Assembly (NCBI GenBank): GCA_027579435.1
Contig: JANBPK010000889.1
Coordinates: 1 to 57,743 of the forward strand
Length of the DNA: 57,743 nucleotides
Direction of reading: 5' to 3'
DNA from: Candolleomyces eurysporus
Taxonomy: Eukaryota > Basidiomycota > Agaricomycetes > Agaricales > Psathyrellaceae
Part shown: positions 46,178-57,343 of the stretch, one piece after another
Layout: each line of letters starts with the position of its first letter
How positions within the stretch are numbered: position 1 is the first letter of the stretch
Made by a program: the position numbers and the translations under genes
Notes under the pieces: generated by a model
What the model was told of the DNA's origin: nothing
What the model saw: the letters and a program-made list of their open reading frames with translations, nothing else
The model's database searches: none

Positions 46178-48254
46178 ATGGCCACCACCAGCAACTTCCA
46201 CAAGGCCCACGGTTTCCGCATCGACAAGGCCAACTTTACGAATCATGTTACAAACGTGAACCCCTCAGCGGATCCACTGAGCAGTGAGTCTGGCTCACAG
46301 AGCTGTAGCTGAGCGCCTCAATCGATTCTTACCGCGACATATAGAACTCGAGGCTCGGGTTGCAGCAGGTGCCATCCATGACTCGGCTGAGCGCTGCGAT
46401 GCCCCCAAATGCTATCCAAAGACCCGAGTCGCCATCCAAGCCAACTTGTACGGCTGGATTGTGGATGGTGAAGGAGAAGTTGAGCAGCCGAAGAAGATGA
46501 AATGGGTGACGGGGCCTGCTGGCACCGGGAAGACGGCCGTTATGGGATCACTGGCAGATCGCTGCGCAGAGGATGGTGTTTTGGGCGCGACGTTCTTCTT
46601 TGCATCCTGGTCAGCGTCCATTGANCGGCGCCGGAAGACCGACTTTGTCACAACCGTGGCATACCAACTGGCGCAGCACCGAGAAGACTTGAAGAATGCT
46701 GTTTCCACCGCTCTGGAGAAGAACCCAGGCATTCTCAAGAAAAATCTGCACGTACAGATGGAAACTCTCGTTTTGGCCCCGCTCCGGGAAGTCGTTCGTC
46801 AATCCAAAGGGCCAGAGCTGCGGGGTGCGATCATCGTCGACGGCCTGGACGAATGCGAGGCCGAACAATACCACGATACCAAGATCACAGGCCCACAGGC
46901 CACGCCTACACGAACGAACGCGCAAGACCAGNTGGAGNTCCTCCAAGTTCTTCAAGCAGCATCNCTCAGATCCATGTTTTCCCNTTCGTATNCTCATNGC
47001 CAGCCGTCCCGAGCGCGTATTTCGCGAATTCTTCGACCCCGAAATAAATCCCACCTCCTTCGCCCAGAAGCTTGATTTGAACGTAGAGCACAATGCCGAC
47101 GCCGATATCACACTCTTTTTGGAGGCCCAGTTCGATCTCATTCGTCGCCGTTTCAACTTTCCTCCGTCATGGCCACCGCCAGGAACGATTCGGACCCTGG
47201 TGGAGAATGCGTCGGGTCAGTTCATCTATGCCGCAACGGTCATTCGATTGTTTGACACGAGTCACCGAGAGGCTCCGAAGGCGTTGCTAGACGCTATTTT
47301 GAAGATGGAGACCACTCAGACAACTTCAAACCCGCTCGAACAATTGGATGCATTGTACATGCAAATCTTGGAGTCTAGTCCAGACCCGCCTCTTTCGGTA
47401 CGATGGATTCACGCAATCGACATGATCACCCGTTATATGGGTGGCTATGCTTTCAACATAAACATGCTCCTGCAAACGGACCCAGAGAGCAACGAGGCAG
47501 AGCACTTGCTCGGAACTCTTCACTCATTGATTCGGATTCCACCTCACAGCGACCAGACGAGGACCGAATATGGCTTTTACCACAAATCGCTGCTCGACTT
47601 CCTCAAGGACCCTGGCCGTTGCGGGAAACTGTATGTTGAAGAGAGTGAAAGAAGGGTGTTCATCTGGGATGCATTCGTTCGGGTGTGTGCGAGTGAGTTT
47701 GCTTCTGCTTCATCCTATGTTTCTCTTCAACAGTATAAATCTGATGCTATGTATTGAAGGGGGTTGTGACACCCAGTTTTCATACCCGGAAAGCTTCCTC
47801 GAATTCCTGACGGACCTTCCATATAGTTCAGTTGCAGATGAGGGCATTGCACATTCCAAGGTCCTTCATACGCCACCCAGCGCTGATTGGTGGGTGTCGT
47901 TGGCCGTCGAACACAAGCAGATTGATTCCCTCTGGATTGTCTTCCGGCGATTTCACCTTTCAGTGCGTACAGTCCTCAATCTTTTCCAAACTTTGAACTG
48001 ATATTCAGTCTTCCTTTATCGTTCATCTTTAGTGCCCCTGGTATCGTTGCAAGCCAGGGTGCAGATTATGGAGCTGTTCCATTCTGCGTCGGTTGGGATC
48101 AGCTACCCGGATTGCACCTGGAGTGTTTTGGCCACGCCGAGAATGGGCCCCGAATAAGGCGGCAATCGATAGGGTGTTTGCGCGATTGTTCAACAAGGCA
48201 ATCGAGGACCTCGAGCAGAGGGACCCCCAGAGCCGGAGTCATACACAACGATAA
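46178..48254 (+). CDS. NACHT-domain STAND NTPase (NLR-like), copy J
   Basis: Predicted protein of 625 residues from exons 46178-46283, 46345-47692, 47760-47962 and 48033-48254. Seven Ns lie in exon 2. Comparison with copy K shows that the N at 46964 is an extra character, and removing it restores the frame, while the others stand for real bases. Exon 1 is MATTSNFHKAHGFRIDKANF. Walker A is GPAGTGKTA and Walker B IIVDGLDECEAEQYHD. SRPERVFREFF is followed by KLDLNVEHNADADITLFLEA. Exon 3 contains SADWWVSLAVEHKQIDSLW. Exon 4 is CPWYRCKPGCRLWSCSILRR with an acidic, charged tail ending in SHTQR. Very close to copy K. Confidence 0.83.
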
Positions 48255-49150
48255 AATTTCAGTTCTTTCTGCCTGGGTTGATCGCTCGGGACTTTGTATA
48301 TGANAATTTAAGTGCCGAGTAAAAATCTAGAGCTTAAAGGCAACTCTACAACCGCATGATTGAAGCAAATTAAAGCAAGCTCTATTACGAGTCGAGGTAC
48401 GGGTGCTTGTCCGGATTAATCCCTCAGACCACTCCGTTGAGTGTTTTGATGGCCTTGGACATGCCTCTCTGCATGTTGCACCAGTTGCAGTTCAACGGAC
48501 GTGTGAGGCAGACGAGGTGCTTCAACTCGGGAACCTTAGCTAGACATTCAATGAGGGCTAATGGCCGTTCCAGAATGCAACCAGGTGCGGTGAACGAAAT
48601 GGTGGGTAACAGACCGCTCATTTTCTGCGGAGATAATACCGGTAGCGTTGGCTCGATAATAGGCGTAGCAACGCACTTGAAGGCGTAGGTGAAACCGGGG
48701 GATACAGTTAAGACGGATCTTCCACAAGTTGAATATGAGAATGGGAGGGTAAAAATAGAGAGTTGAACGGGGTTTAGAGGGAGTATGTGAACCGGTATGC
48801 TTAGAAGTTCAATCCCCTCCTCCTCTTCTGCTTCTTCTTTGCCTTCCTGCTTCAACCACATCCCCGTTAGAAACCATCTCTGAATCAACCCCAAAGCCTC
48901 AATAAGCACCTCCTTCATCACACTAACACTTGAACAGCCTGCGGATCATTGATATAAGAGGCCGCTAAACCGGCAGCTAAGCTCCTCACCAGGAGCCCTC
49001 GGTTTCATAGGATCAAGTTCCACCAGTAACGGAGCGCCAAAGGGCAAGAAATCCCAATCTTCCCCTGAAAGCCGTTTAGTGTGCACACGGGCCAGTTCAA
49101 GATAAGGTTTCCCCTTTTTTGCGCGTCCCCTGGGCCCTGGGTCAGATGAG
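48255..49150 (-). pseudogene. Repeated unit with decayed minus-strand ORFs, copy 2
   Basis: Minus-strand text such as ISFTAPGCILERPLALIECL, AKVPELKHLVCLTRPLNC and, toward 48900, VLIEALGLIQRWFLTGMW places this in the same repeated unit as 45.0-46.1 kb and 56.2-57.2 kb. It lies between NACHT copies J and K. The spacing of leucines and PELKHLVCL suggests leucine-rich repeats. No complete gene can be modelled. Confidence 0.4.
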
Positions 49151-49159
49151 CGATACATA

Positions 49160-49186
49160 GACGCTCGACAAACAACTCACAAATAC
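49160..49186 (+). promoter_or_regulatory. Shared upstream motif of copy K
   Basis: GACGCTCGACAAACAACTCA continues as CAAATAC, 82 bases before the ATG of copy K. It differs from the copy J element by a few bases only. Confidence 0.5.
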
Positions 49187-49267
49187 ACAAGATGGACGAT
49201 ATTACAGGCTGCGGTGGAAATGTGGCCAATTCAGCCTCCTTCCTTCCTTCCTCACTCTGACCGCCCC

Positions 49268-51367
49268 ATGGCCACCACCAGCAACTTCCACAAGGCCCGT
49301 AAATTCTGGATCGAGAACTACAACGACAACTCTGTGAATGTGAACCACTCAGCAGATCCACTGAGCGGTGAGTATGGCTCACAGAGCTGTAGCTGAACGT
49401 CTCAATCGATTCTTACCGTGATATATAGAACTCAAGGCTCGGATTGCAGCAGGCGCCATCCATGACTCGGCCGAGCGCTGTGATGCTCCCAAATGCCATC
49501 CAGAGACGCGAGTCGCTGTCCAAGCCAACTTGTACCGCTGGATTGTAGAAGGTGATCATGATGGAGAAGTTGAGCAGCCGAAGAAGATTAAATGGGTGAC
49601 GGGGCCTGCAGGCACCGGGAAGTCGGCCGTGATGGGATCACTAGCAGATCGCTGCGCAGAGGATGGTCTATTGGGCGCGACGTTCTTCTTTGCATCCTGG
49701 TCAGCATCCATTGGCAGGCGCCGGAAGACCGCCTTCGTCACAACCATCGCACACCAGCTCGCCTGGCATCGAGAGGATTTAAAGAATGCCATTTCCGCTG
49801 CTATGGAGAAGAACCCGGATGTTCTCGAGAAGAATCTGCACGTACAGATGGAAACTCTCGTTTTGGCCCCTCTCCGGGAGGTCGTTCGTCAATCCAAAGG
49901 GCCAGAGCTGCGGGGTGCGATCATCGTCGACGGCCTGGACGAATGTGAGGCCGAACAATACCACGATACCACGAGCACAGGCATGCGGGCCACGCCGAGA
50001 CGAACAAATGCCCAAGACCAGTTGGAGGTCCTCCAAGTTCTTCGAGTAGCGTCCTCGGATCCATATTTTCCCTTTCGTATTCTCATCGCCAGCCGTCCCG
50101 AGCGCGTATTTCGCGAATTCTTCAACCCCAAAGGAAATCTCACCCCCTTCGCCCAGAGGCTTGATTTGAATGTAGAGCACAATGCCGACGCCGATATCAC
50201 GCTATTTTTAGAAGCTCAGTTCGATCTCATTCGTTACCGTTACAGCTTCCCTCCGTCATGGCCACCGCCAGGAACAATTCAGACCCTGGTGGAGGGTGCG
50301 TCGGGTCAGTTCATCTACGCCGCAACGGTGATCCGGTTGTTTGACACGGGTCACCGAGAGCCTCCGAAGGCGTTGCTAGAGGCTATTTTGAGGATGGAAC
50401 CCACTCGGAAAACAAGTTCAAACCCTCTCAAACAATTGGACGCATTGTACACACACATTTTGGAGTCTAGTCCGGATCCGCCTCTTTCGGTACGGTGGGT
50501 TCACACAATCCACCTTACCGATTATTCGCTCTCTTCCTCGGCTTTCAACACAAACATGCTCCTGCAAACAGACCCAGAGAGCAACGAGGCAGAGCACTTG
50601 CTCGGAACCCTTCACTCATTGATTCAGATTCCACCTCACAGCGACCAGACGAGGACCCAATATGGCTTTTACCACAAATCGCTGCTCGACTTCCTCAAGG
50701 ACCCTGGCCGTTGCGGGAAACTGTACGTTGAAGAGAGTGAAAGAAGGGTGTTCATCTGGGATGCATTTGTTCGGGTGTGTGCGAGTGAGTTTGCTTCTGC
50801 TTCATCCTTTGTTCTCCTCAACAGTATAAATCTCATGCTATGGTATTGAAGAGGGTTGTGACACCCAGTTTTCATACCCGAAAAGCTTCCTCGTATTATT
50901 GGCCTTTCTTCCATGTTTCTCAATAGTAGATGAAGGCATCGCACACTCCAACGTCCTTCATACGCCACCAAGCGCTGATTGGTGGGTGTCATTGGCCGTC
51001 GAACACAAGCAGATTGATTCCCTCTGGAATGTCTTCCGGCAATTTCACCTTTCGGTGCGTACAGTCCTCAATCTTTTCCAAACTTTGAACTGAGATTCAG
51101 TCTTTCTTTATTGTTCAAATTTAGTGCCCTTGGTATCGTTGCAAGCCAGGGTGTAGATTATGGAGTCGTTCCATTCTGCGTCGGTTGGGATCAGCTACCT
51201 GGATTGCACCTGGAGTGTTTTGGGCTCGCCGAGAATGGGACGGGACTCCAGAATTTCCGGAAATCAATGTGGCGTTTCGTCAATTGTTCGAAAACATATC
51301 CAAGGACCTCGAGGAGACGGACTTTGAGCAGACGGACTCCGAGATTGAGAGTCTCACGATACAATAA
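49268..51367 (+). CDS. NACHT-domain STAND NTPase (NLR-like), copy K
   Basis: Predicted protein of 633 residues from exons 49268-49367, 49429-50784, 50852-51054 and 51125-51367, with no ambiguous bases. Exon 1 reads MATTSNFHKARKFWIENYND. Exon 2 is the longest of the + strand group (452 codons). It has WIVEGDHDGEVEQPKKIKWV, Walker A GPAGTGKSA (Ser in the Thr position of other copies), IIVDGLDECEAEQYHD and SRPERVFREFF. Exon 3 holds SADWWVSLAVEHKQIDSLW. Exon 4 is CPWYRCKPGCRLWSRSILRR and then an acidic tail rich in Glu, Asp and Thr. Together with copy J it was made by a duplication of the whole unit including the upstream decayed ORFs. Confidence 0.88.
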
Positions 51368-52440
51368 TCGTTTTTTTTTGCCTGGGATGGTGGTTACAGT
51401 CGGTAAGGACTTGGTATATTTGGTATATGACAATTTAGGCGCCGAGTAGAATCCACTTCGAACATACTGTGATTGAGACGAAATCAAGCTCCATTACGAG
51501 TAGAAGTACATAGATGCAAGGGAGCCCACGGGAAAGTATCCATATTCATACTACTTAGAGCTTTGTTCACCTTCGGGTCAATCAACCATAACAAGATTGA
51601 TATGCAGATGGAAACGGAGTGGAGTATAGATTTGTGTGGAGAAGGAGCCTCAGATAACCCGCAAGATGCGTCAATGGGTGGCTGATGGGTCCTTCCAGAT
51701 CTGAAGTTCTGGCCTGCATACTTATAATGGCGAGTTTCGCGTAAGTCATGATTGTGGCCGTTTGAACTAACCCTCGCTGTTGCACAATTTGTTGCATAAT
51801 TTCGGACCGTTGGGCAAGAATTGTTGCGGTGGAATTGCGAAATGTTGAACCATTGAAGGTGGTAGGTAAATTGACCCGATGTTTCTGTCGAGGGCAATGC
51901 GCAAAGGGAGAGGCAGAACGGGTGGCTCTGAGCGAGCAATCATCGTTAGCGCTCCAAGTTTGTTCGGCGAGACCACTCATTCAGGGTGACTGTATCGACT
52001 AATCGTTGGTTGGCCTCGTTGATAGGCGACGATTCGTCTTCATCTCATTCTCCACCGCGCCGAGTACGACGACGACGACAAGCCTCTCCATCGGTTTCAT
52101 GTGTATCCGAGGAGTCGATACTCGACTCTCGGACTCAGGCTATAGCGCCAGTATGTCGATTTTTAGACCAAGCTTGTCGAGCTCGAGCTCCGACTCTGAG
52201 GAGTCAAATTTATCACGGTCTTGGGATTCGACAAGGATGAGGTGTTCGATCCTCTCGGAAGGACGACGTACCACGATGGGTATTGCGACTTCGATGATTA
52301 CGTTTGTAGCTTGTCGTATACTATCCCCCCGCTGGTGCAAACGGATATTTGAAGTTCATCTTTTGTCTCGTCCATGGTGAGTCTTTTCGCAGAAGTCATC
52401 TTGGGTTTGGTTCGATTGATAACACCTACTGCGGGTTCAG
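51368..52440. other. Spacer between copy K and MSS1-like relic 2
   Basis: No supported gene. Open frames at 51484-51939 (minus) and 52006-52380 (plus) lack family signatures. A Ser-rich low-complexity frame near 52170-52210 and a frame reading DEVFDPLGRTTYHDGYCDFD near 52238 might be a gene relic. The segment has no counterpart upstream of relic 1. Confidence 0.35.
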
Positions 52441-52442
52441 AA

Positions 52443-53690
52443 TGGATACAATCCAAACTTGAACGATCACCGCAGGGGCGAACTCTTGCATTCGGATATT
52501 CGGCTCGCGATTTTCGGACCACCGAATGCTGGGAAGAGCACTTTGCGGAATTTCTTGGGTATGTGTATCTGCTTCGTTCTGTTCTCGAGCGCCGCAACTG
52601 ACTGAAATATAACTTTCTCTTAGAGCTCAACGTGAAGCTGCGATCGTCACGCCCATCCCAGGCACCGCATGAGGCATCCTTGAATCATCCATGGATATTG
52701 GTGGTTTGCCAGTGATTATCGCTGATACAACTGGTCTACGAAAGACGGAAGACGTCGTAGAGAAGATAGGGATCAAAAGAACACGGAAGTCTCTCTGTCC
52801 TCCCTCGCACTATATTTTCATGACGCTAATCAATTCTTGTTTTCATTGTGGAGAGTGCAGATATCTCAATTTGCGTGATCTCTTTGCTGGAAGCTGTACA
52901 ACTGCAGTAGTGCTGTCACAACCCAGGCTCAGCAGCGTCGTCTCGCTGGCAAAGTTTAAATCTCCCGGAAGAACACTTTCTTCCTATTCAACAAATCTGA
53001 TCTTGTGGACTCGACATCAGCACCCTCATTTACTCGGTGCTTGGATGTCAAGACTACCTGACGGAGTTTGCTACCACCCGCACCTCGGCTTGAGGCACCA
53101 GCGACAAAGACCTGGAGTTGAATGAACCATCGACAACGACAACGACACAAGCTTGGAAAGCGAGTTTGGCAACGGGTGACGGAGCTGAAGAGTTTTTAAG
53201 AGGGTTTACGGAGGTCTCGGAAAGTGGTAGGTATTGTTATTTCTCACCTCAACTCAACCTGCAGGTATGTCCTACCAACCAATCAGGTTCGGTAAGGGCA
53301 ACATTCCAAGCAACGCAGCGAGCCCTGCTTATTGGTCCAACACAGAAACGCGCGATCTTGCTTGGTCAAGTCCGCAAAACACAGCTGGTATTCCACTGTT
53401 ACTGCGCAAACATTCCTCTAACTGTCGACAAATTATGCAGATCTATTTTGTTCTCTCGCTCGCGTCGCACCATTCTTGTAAGACCTGAACTCGAGTGAGT
53501 ACCTCTGATTGCTGTTGTTTAGCTATCGTTAATCTGACTGATTCATCCAACCCTCCAGGAGATGTTGTGCCCCTGGACTCGGCAAGCAGGCATGGAAGTG
53601 CCGATTGAACCATTTTACGGAGAGCGTAAGTGAATCAATAAAGTGGTCTACAAGGAATTTTTTCTTATAAACTCGTTATTACTTGGCAGG
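52443..53690 (+). pseudogene. Mitochondrial tRNA-modification GTPase (MSS1/MnmE-like) relic 2
   Basis: A second copy of the same broken gene. It begins within the helical domain at about 52443, corresponding to about 42575 in relic 1, and is therefore shorter at the 5' end. G1 is [14 protein letters not shown]. The same TGA after PIPGTA (near 52671) is present, so the duplication postdates that mutation. It continues with IADTTGLRKTEDVVEKIGI (Ala of the DTAG motif replaced by Thr) and an intron-like gap shared with relic 1. A C-terminal part with LTVDKLCRSILFSRSRRTIL lies near 53420-53470. Confidence 0.82.
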
Positions 53691-53699
53691 TTGCGTGGA

Positions 53700-55242
53700 A
53701 TAATCTTAAAGCACATTCAGATTTATGTAGACTCGTATGCGATTCGTTCAATAGTCTCTATCTGACCCAATCTCAGCGCTCGATTGTGCAGTCGCCAACT
53801 TGAATGATCAACTCGGGCAGCTGGCAGTAGCCGAATAGGTTCCACTCTGTTTGCCCGAAAATCGTAGACCGAAACGGCCGCACCTAACGGTACCTTTTCT
53901 CTCTTCTGATCCAAAAGGTGTAGAAACGACGCTCTGATGAAAGCTGATACCCTAGTCAAGATCTGCGGGGAGTCAGAGGGGCTCAACAAGAGAAATCAAT
54001 GCTTCAGAGAAGCTCTACTTACTCGGAGGCAGACTGGGAAATGGGAGATCCCCCGAGAAGTAGCAATGTTGCTCGGACAATATCTGACCGTCCTCAACTT
54101 GAAAGCACAGACGAGTGATTGAAGGAATTGTCCACGTTAACATCTGCTACCTATCAAATCGCTCAGACATATACATGTACGCCCAAAGCCTAGCTGCGAT
54201 TTAGAGAAAACACTGTTTCCCTACACGAATAGTTGAGACGCCTGAGTAGGTTCCTCTGGAAAGTACTGACCTGCCAGATATAGTCAGCCTTGGGCGTCCC
54301 CTTCACGAGCGAACCGGCGGGGGCGTACACAACCCTTCTGACTCAAAACCGTCTTCAACCTCGAGACCGACCGAGTACATTTGAGAGGATGGCCTCGAAC
54401 TGAGGAACCTACCCATATCCTCTGGAGACTCGCTCGGTTGAGAGAGCCAACGGTCGTACCGTGAGTCGTGAATTTCAAGGTGTTCGGGGTATGGAAACAC
54501 TGGCGGTCTTGCTTCCTCGAGCGGCCATCGCCATTTCCATCAACATTGAGGGTGAGGCCTCCAAGACCTCGTCATTGAACGTTGAACCCTAAGCCTCCAT
54601 CCGAAAGTTTGAACATCCACCGGTTGCAGCTTGGCGGAGCTGAGAGGGAGACGAGGTGCCTCAGTTTAGCAGCCGGAGCTCAATGTTCGATGAGGGTCGA
54701 TGGCCGTTCCAGAACGGGGCCAGGTGCGGGTGATGGAAATGGTTGGTTTCAAGCTTGATGTGCTTTATCTTCTGTAGCGATAATTCTGGTTTGGTTTTGG
54801 CTCGATAATGCGTGTAGCAGCGCAATCAAAGGCGTAGGTGGAACCGGGGATATCGCTGAGACCGGTCCTCCATGAGTTGAATCTGAGAAAGGGAGAGTAA
54901 GGATAGAGTTGAACAGGGTTTAGATGTAGTATGTTGACAGGTATGAGTTGAGAAGTTCGAACCCATGACTTAAGAGTAGGCGGGGAAAAGATTTGTGACT
55001 AGGGGAAGAGAGGTTGGCGAGGATGAGTTTGGCGGAGATACTTAGATGGACAGAGCACTGGGGCCTGCAAGGGAGAACCAGAATTGAATGAACGGGAATC
55101 GGCCCGCGGTCTTGGATGTTGCTTGAATGAGAGCACTGCGGCTGCCGGAAAGATGGGAGTGAAAGTAGGACGGAGCTGAGAGAGATCGAGAACCCATCAG
55201 AGGCACCGTGGCATCGGCCTGTCCCACCAAGCTTGGCCCTGG
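53700..55242 (-). pseudogene. Repeated unit with decayed minus-strand ORFs, copy 3
   Basis: Closely similar to 43850-46100 but without the 255-bp TIR element and with several small deletions. Minus-strand fragments include PQILTRVSAFIRASFLHLLD and AVSVYDFRANRVEPIRLLPA near 53850-53980 and GTTVGSLNRASLQRIW near 54440. No NACHT gene follows directly; the duplicated block instead ends near 55240, where a further MSS1-like fragment begins. Confidence 0.45.
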
Positions 55243-55550
55243 ATGCAGCCCCAAGACGGTATCTTCATGGCGAAGGTATTATTATACCACCCTCTGATGC
55301 GCCGAAGAGCACGATCTACGTGTTCAGAGAAGGCTAGTGTAGGTATGATACGTATTTCGGGGCCTGATGCGTCAAGGGAGGTGTGGGGGAGGATACCAGG
55401 CCAAACTCCCTATCTTCTGCGAATGGTACATAGTATCCTAATGACTACCTTTCTGGAGTGAATAGCAAAGCTGACATGACGTGGGTAGGAAAGCTTGGCA
55501 GAGCGCCGCCCAGGCACCACACGAGATATCCTTGAACTAAAGATTGCCGG
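55243..55550 (+). pseudogene. MSS1/MnmE-like relic 3 (two small pieces)
   Basis: Near 55340-55385 the frame reads VGMIRISGPDASREVWGRI, matching the N-terminal domain of MnmE-type GTPases, which relics 1 and 2 lack. Near 55508-55545 the sequence PGTTRDILEL is found, here with the normal Thr-Arg-Asp instead of the TGA. So this fragment derives from a less damaged parent copy. The pieces between are missing. Confidence 0.65.
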
Positions 55551-57240
55551 TTGTCATACATCAGACTTTGTGCGTAGTAGAGAGCGAAGAAAACTAGGGT
55601 TCTATTATGTTTGCCCGAGAAACATAGACCGAAATGGGCGCACCTAACGGTACCTTTGCTCTCTTTTGATCCAAAAAATGCAGCAACGATGCCTCTAGAT
55701 CTGCAAAGAGTCAGAGGGGCTCAACAAGAGAAATCAGCGCTTCAGAAAAGCTGTACTTACTCAGAAGCAGACTGGGAAATTCGAGATCCCCGAGGAGTAG
55801 CAATATCGCTCGGACAAGATCTGACTGTCGCGAACTTGAGGGACAGGCGAGCGATTGCAAGAATTGCGACCTCAAACGTTCATATCCGCTACCCATTGAA
55901 GTGCTCAGACATGTACACCCAAAGTCAAGCCATGGGCAGAGAAAATGCACACGAATAATCGAGACGCCTGAGCACGTTCCTCTGGAATGTACTGACCTGC
56001 GAGATCTAGTCAGCCTTGGGCGTGCCTTCGCAAGAGAACCGGCGGAGAGGGGCACGGCCCTTTTCCGCCTCAAAACCAGCGTCAAGAGCGACTCCTAGGT
56101 CAAGTATACTCGAGAGGATGACTTTGAACTGAGGAACCTACCGATATCCTCTGGAGACCTATTCGGTTGAGAGAGCTAGTCGTACTGCGAGTCATGACTT
56201 TCAAGGTGCTCAAATCTCGCTTCTTCTGAACGACCATCACCATTCCCGTCAATGCCGAGGGTGGGGGGNTTTCATGACCCCGTCATCGAATCATAACCGT
56301 CCATCCGAAAGCTCAAACATTGACCTGTCGCAGTTCGACGGAAGTGCAAGGCAGACGAGGTGCTTCAACTCGGGAACCATAGCTGGACGTTCGATGAGAA
56401 TCGATGGCTATTCCAGAATGGGACCAGGTGCTGGTTGAACAAAATGGTGGGTAATAGAACGCTTCAAACTTGATCATTCTTATCTTCTGCAGATAATAGG
56501 TGTAGCAGCACACTCGAAGGCGCAGACAAAACCAAGGGATATAGTTGGGACCGATTCCATGAGTTAGATTTCAGAAAGGGAGGGTAGGGATAGAGGGCTG
56601 AGTAGGGCTTACAACGAGTATGTGGATCGGTATGGGTTTAGACGTTCGATCCCCTCTCACTCTTCGATCGAGCACATCCCCTTCACCAGCCATCCTCAAA
56701 TCAACCCCGAGGCCTTCCTAGGAGCCTACTTCATCACAATAGCACTCGGAACGACCTGCAGATTGTTGATATAAGACGCTGCCAAATGCGTCAACGCAAT
56801 CCAATTGACAAGCAGATTCGTAGAATCAGGCTCCACCAACAACGGAGCGTCAAAAAGGATCAGAACTCGGTGAAACCAGCTAGAGTCATGGGGTATGTTC
56901 ATAAGCCTGGCAACGAGACAGGGAAGAGGAGGCAATCGAGGATGTCCGTGGTAGCTGGGGGAGAGAGGTTGGAGAAGATGAGCTGTCGGAGATGCTTGGG
57001 GGAGGGTATTGCGCCTGAAGTTGAATAAACGGGAATCGGCCCGCAATTGAAATATTGCCTGAATGAGAGCGCTGCGGCTGCTGGAAAGATGGCAAGCAAA
57101 AGTAGGATGGAGCTGAGAGAGAAACCGACAACGCATCAGATCTGCGCCGGGAAGCGAATTCGGCAGTTTGTGCCCGCAGGCCTGTTCAAGATAAGGCTTG
57201 CCACCTCTTTTTGCGTGTCCCCTGGGTCAGATGAGCATGC
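55551..57240 (-). pseudogene. Repeated unit with decayed minus-strand ORFs, copy 4
   Basis: A further version of the unit, more divergent. Minus-strand text includes FSEALISLVEPL near 55740, PAMVPELKHLVCLALPSNCD near 56360, and, near 56730-56890, WFHRVLILFDAPLLVEPDST followed by NWIALTHLAASYINNLQVVP. The last part is the best-preserved stretch of this unknown protein anywhere in the window. An N lies at 56269. The unit leads directly into NACHT copy L. Confidence 0.42.
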
Positions 57241-57243
57241 ATA

Positions 57244-57270
57244 GACGCTCGACAAACAGCTCACAAACAC
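57244..57270 (+). promoter_or_regulatory. Shared upstream motif of copy L
   Basis: GACGCTCGACAAACAGCTCA continues as CAAACAC, 74 bases upstream of the ATG of copy L, nearly identical to the copy J element. Confidence 0.5.
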
Positions 57271-57343
57271 ACGAGATTAAAGTGTTCAGGTTGTGGGAAT
57301 GTGGTCAGTCCAGCCTCGCTCCTTCCTTCACTTCGACCGCCCC

